A stretch of 7,095 nt of DNA from an uncultured Collinsella sp. (lineage in GTDB: Bacteria > Actinomycetota > Coriobacteriia > Coriobacteriales > Coriobacteriaceae): contig CABSBA010000081.1 in assembly GCA_902475825.1 (NCBI GenBank), positions 1-7,095 on the forward strand, written 5' to 3'. The notes beneath the pieces were generated by a model. It made no database searches. It saw only the letters and a list, made by a program, of their open reading frames with translations, and was not told where the DNA came from. The position numbers and the translations under genes were made by a program. Of this stretch, positions 7,069 to 7,095 are shown one piece after another; position 1 is the first letter of the stretch; each line of letters starts with the position of its first letter.

Positions 7069-7095
7069 GGAGGCCACATTAAGTGGCCTCCTGTT
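7069..7095 (+). terminator. Probable operon terminator, cut by window edge
   Basis: A perfect 9-bp stem, GGAGGCCAC (7069-7077) with GTGGCCTCC (7083-7091), closes the loop ATTAA and is followed by TGTT at the window end. The position, about 80 bases after the last stop codon, and the stem composition, close to that of the terminator at 24-56, suggest the operon's terminator. The T tract cannot be confirmed because the sequence stops here. The opposite side has no T run, so leftward function is unlikely. Confidence 0.7.

Noticed and set aside
4501..7077. Minus-strand open frame of 858 codons opposite tsaE and the fusion gene
   Set aside because: It is antisense to a gene whose three domains are clearly recognisable, starts with a GTG inside the 3' hairpin with no ribosome binding site, and translates to an Arg/His/Gly/Ala-rich product with no recognisable motif. 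Long antisense frames are expected opposite GC-biased codons.
7035..7082. Tiny plus-strand ORF of 15 codons after tsaD
   Set aside because: It has no Shine-Dalgarno sequence, lies between two hairpins, and its stop is in the terminator loop; such a short frame is expected by chance.

Overview
The window carries one tightly packed, co-directional plus-strand operon of six genes, bounded by intrinsic terminators. The gene set, the fairly high GC content and the fused tRNA-modification gene suggest a gut-type actinomycete of class Coriobacteriia, most like Collinsella or a relative. That placement is inferred from protein character and gene order; no search was run.

Layout: bases 1-56 hold the end of an upstream transcription unit and its terminator. 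Bases 57-163 are the leader with a probable promoter. The genes follow: acpS (holo-ACP synthase, 164-703, with an unusual C-terminal tail), nnr (bifunctional NAD(P)HX epimerase/dehydratase, 704-2320), alr (alanine racemase, 2323-3468), a family 4 Fe-S uracil-DNA glycosylase (3477-4097), tsaE (t6A ATPase, 4110-4616) and a single gene encoding TsaB, RimI and TsaD in one chain (4603-6987). Junctions are 0, 2, 8 and 12 nt apart, then a 14-nt overlap, so one polycistronic mRNA with translational coupling is likely. The 3' end has a GC-rich imperfect hairpin and then a terminator-like hairpin that reaches the window edge. No stretch over 300 bases lacks a gene.

The genes are housekeeping functions: carrier-protein activation for lipid synthesis, repair of damaged NAD(P)H, D-alanine supply for peptidoglycan, removal of uracil from DNA, and the final step of t6A37 tRNA modification together with N-terminal acetylation of a ribosomal protein. 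The order alr-tsaE-tsaB-rimI-tsaD, with nnr and acpS nearby, is a familiar actinobacterial arrangement. Here it differs in the inserted glycosylase and the three-way fusion.

I see no mobile element, CRISPR array, tRNA or rRNA. The most noteworthy items are the TsaB-RimI-TsaD fusion, the AcpS tail with a possible internal translation start, and the 3'-end hairpins. I do not see evidence for a wholly new system.
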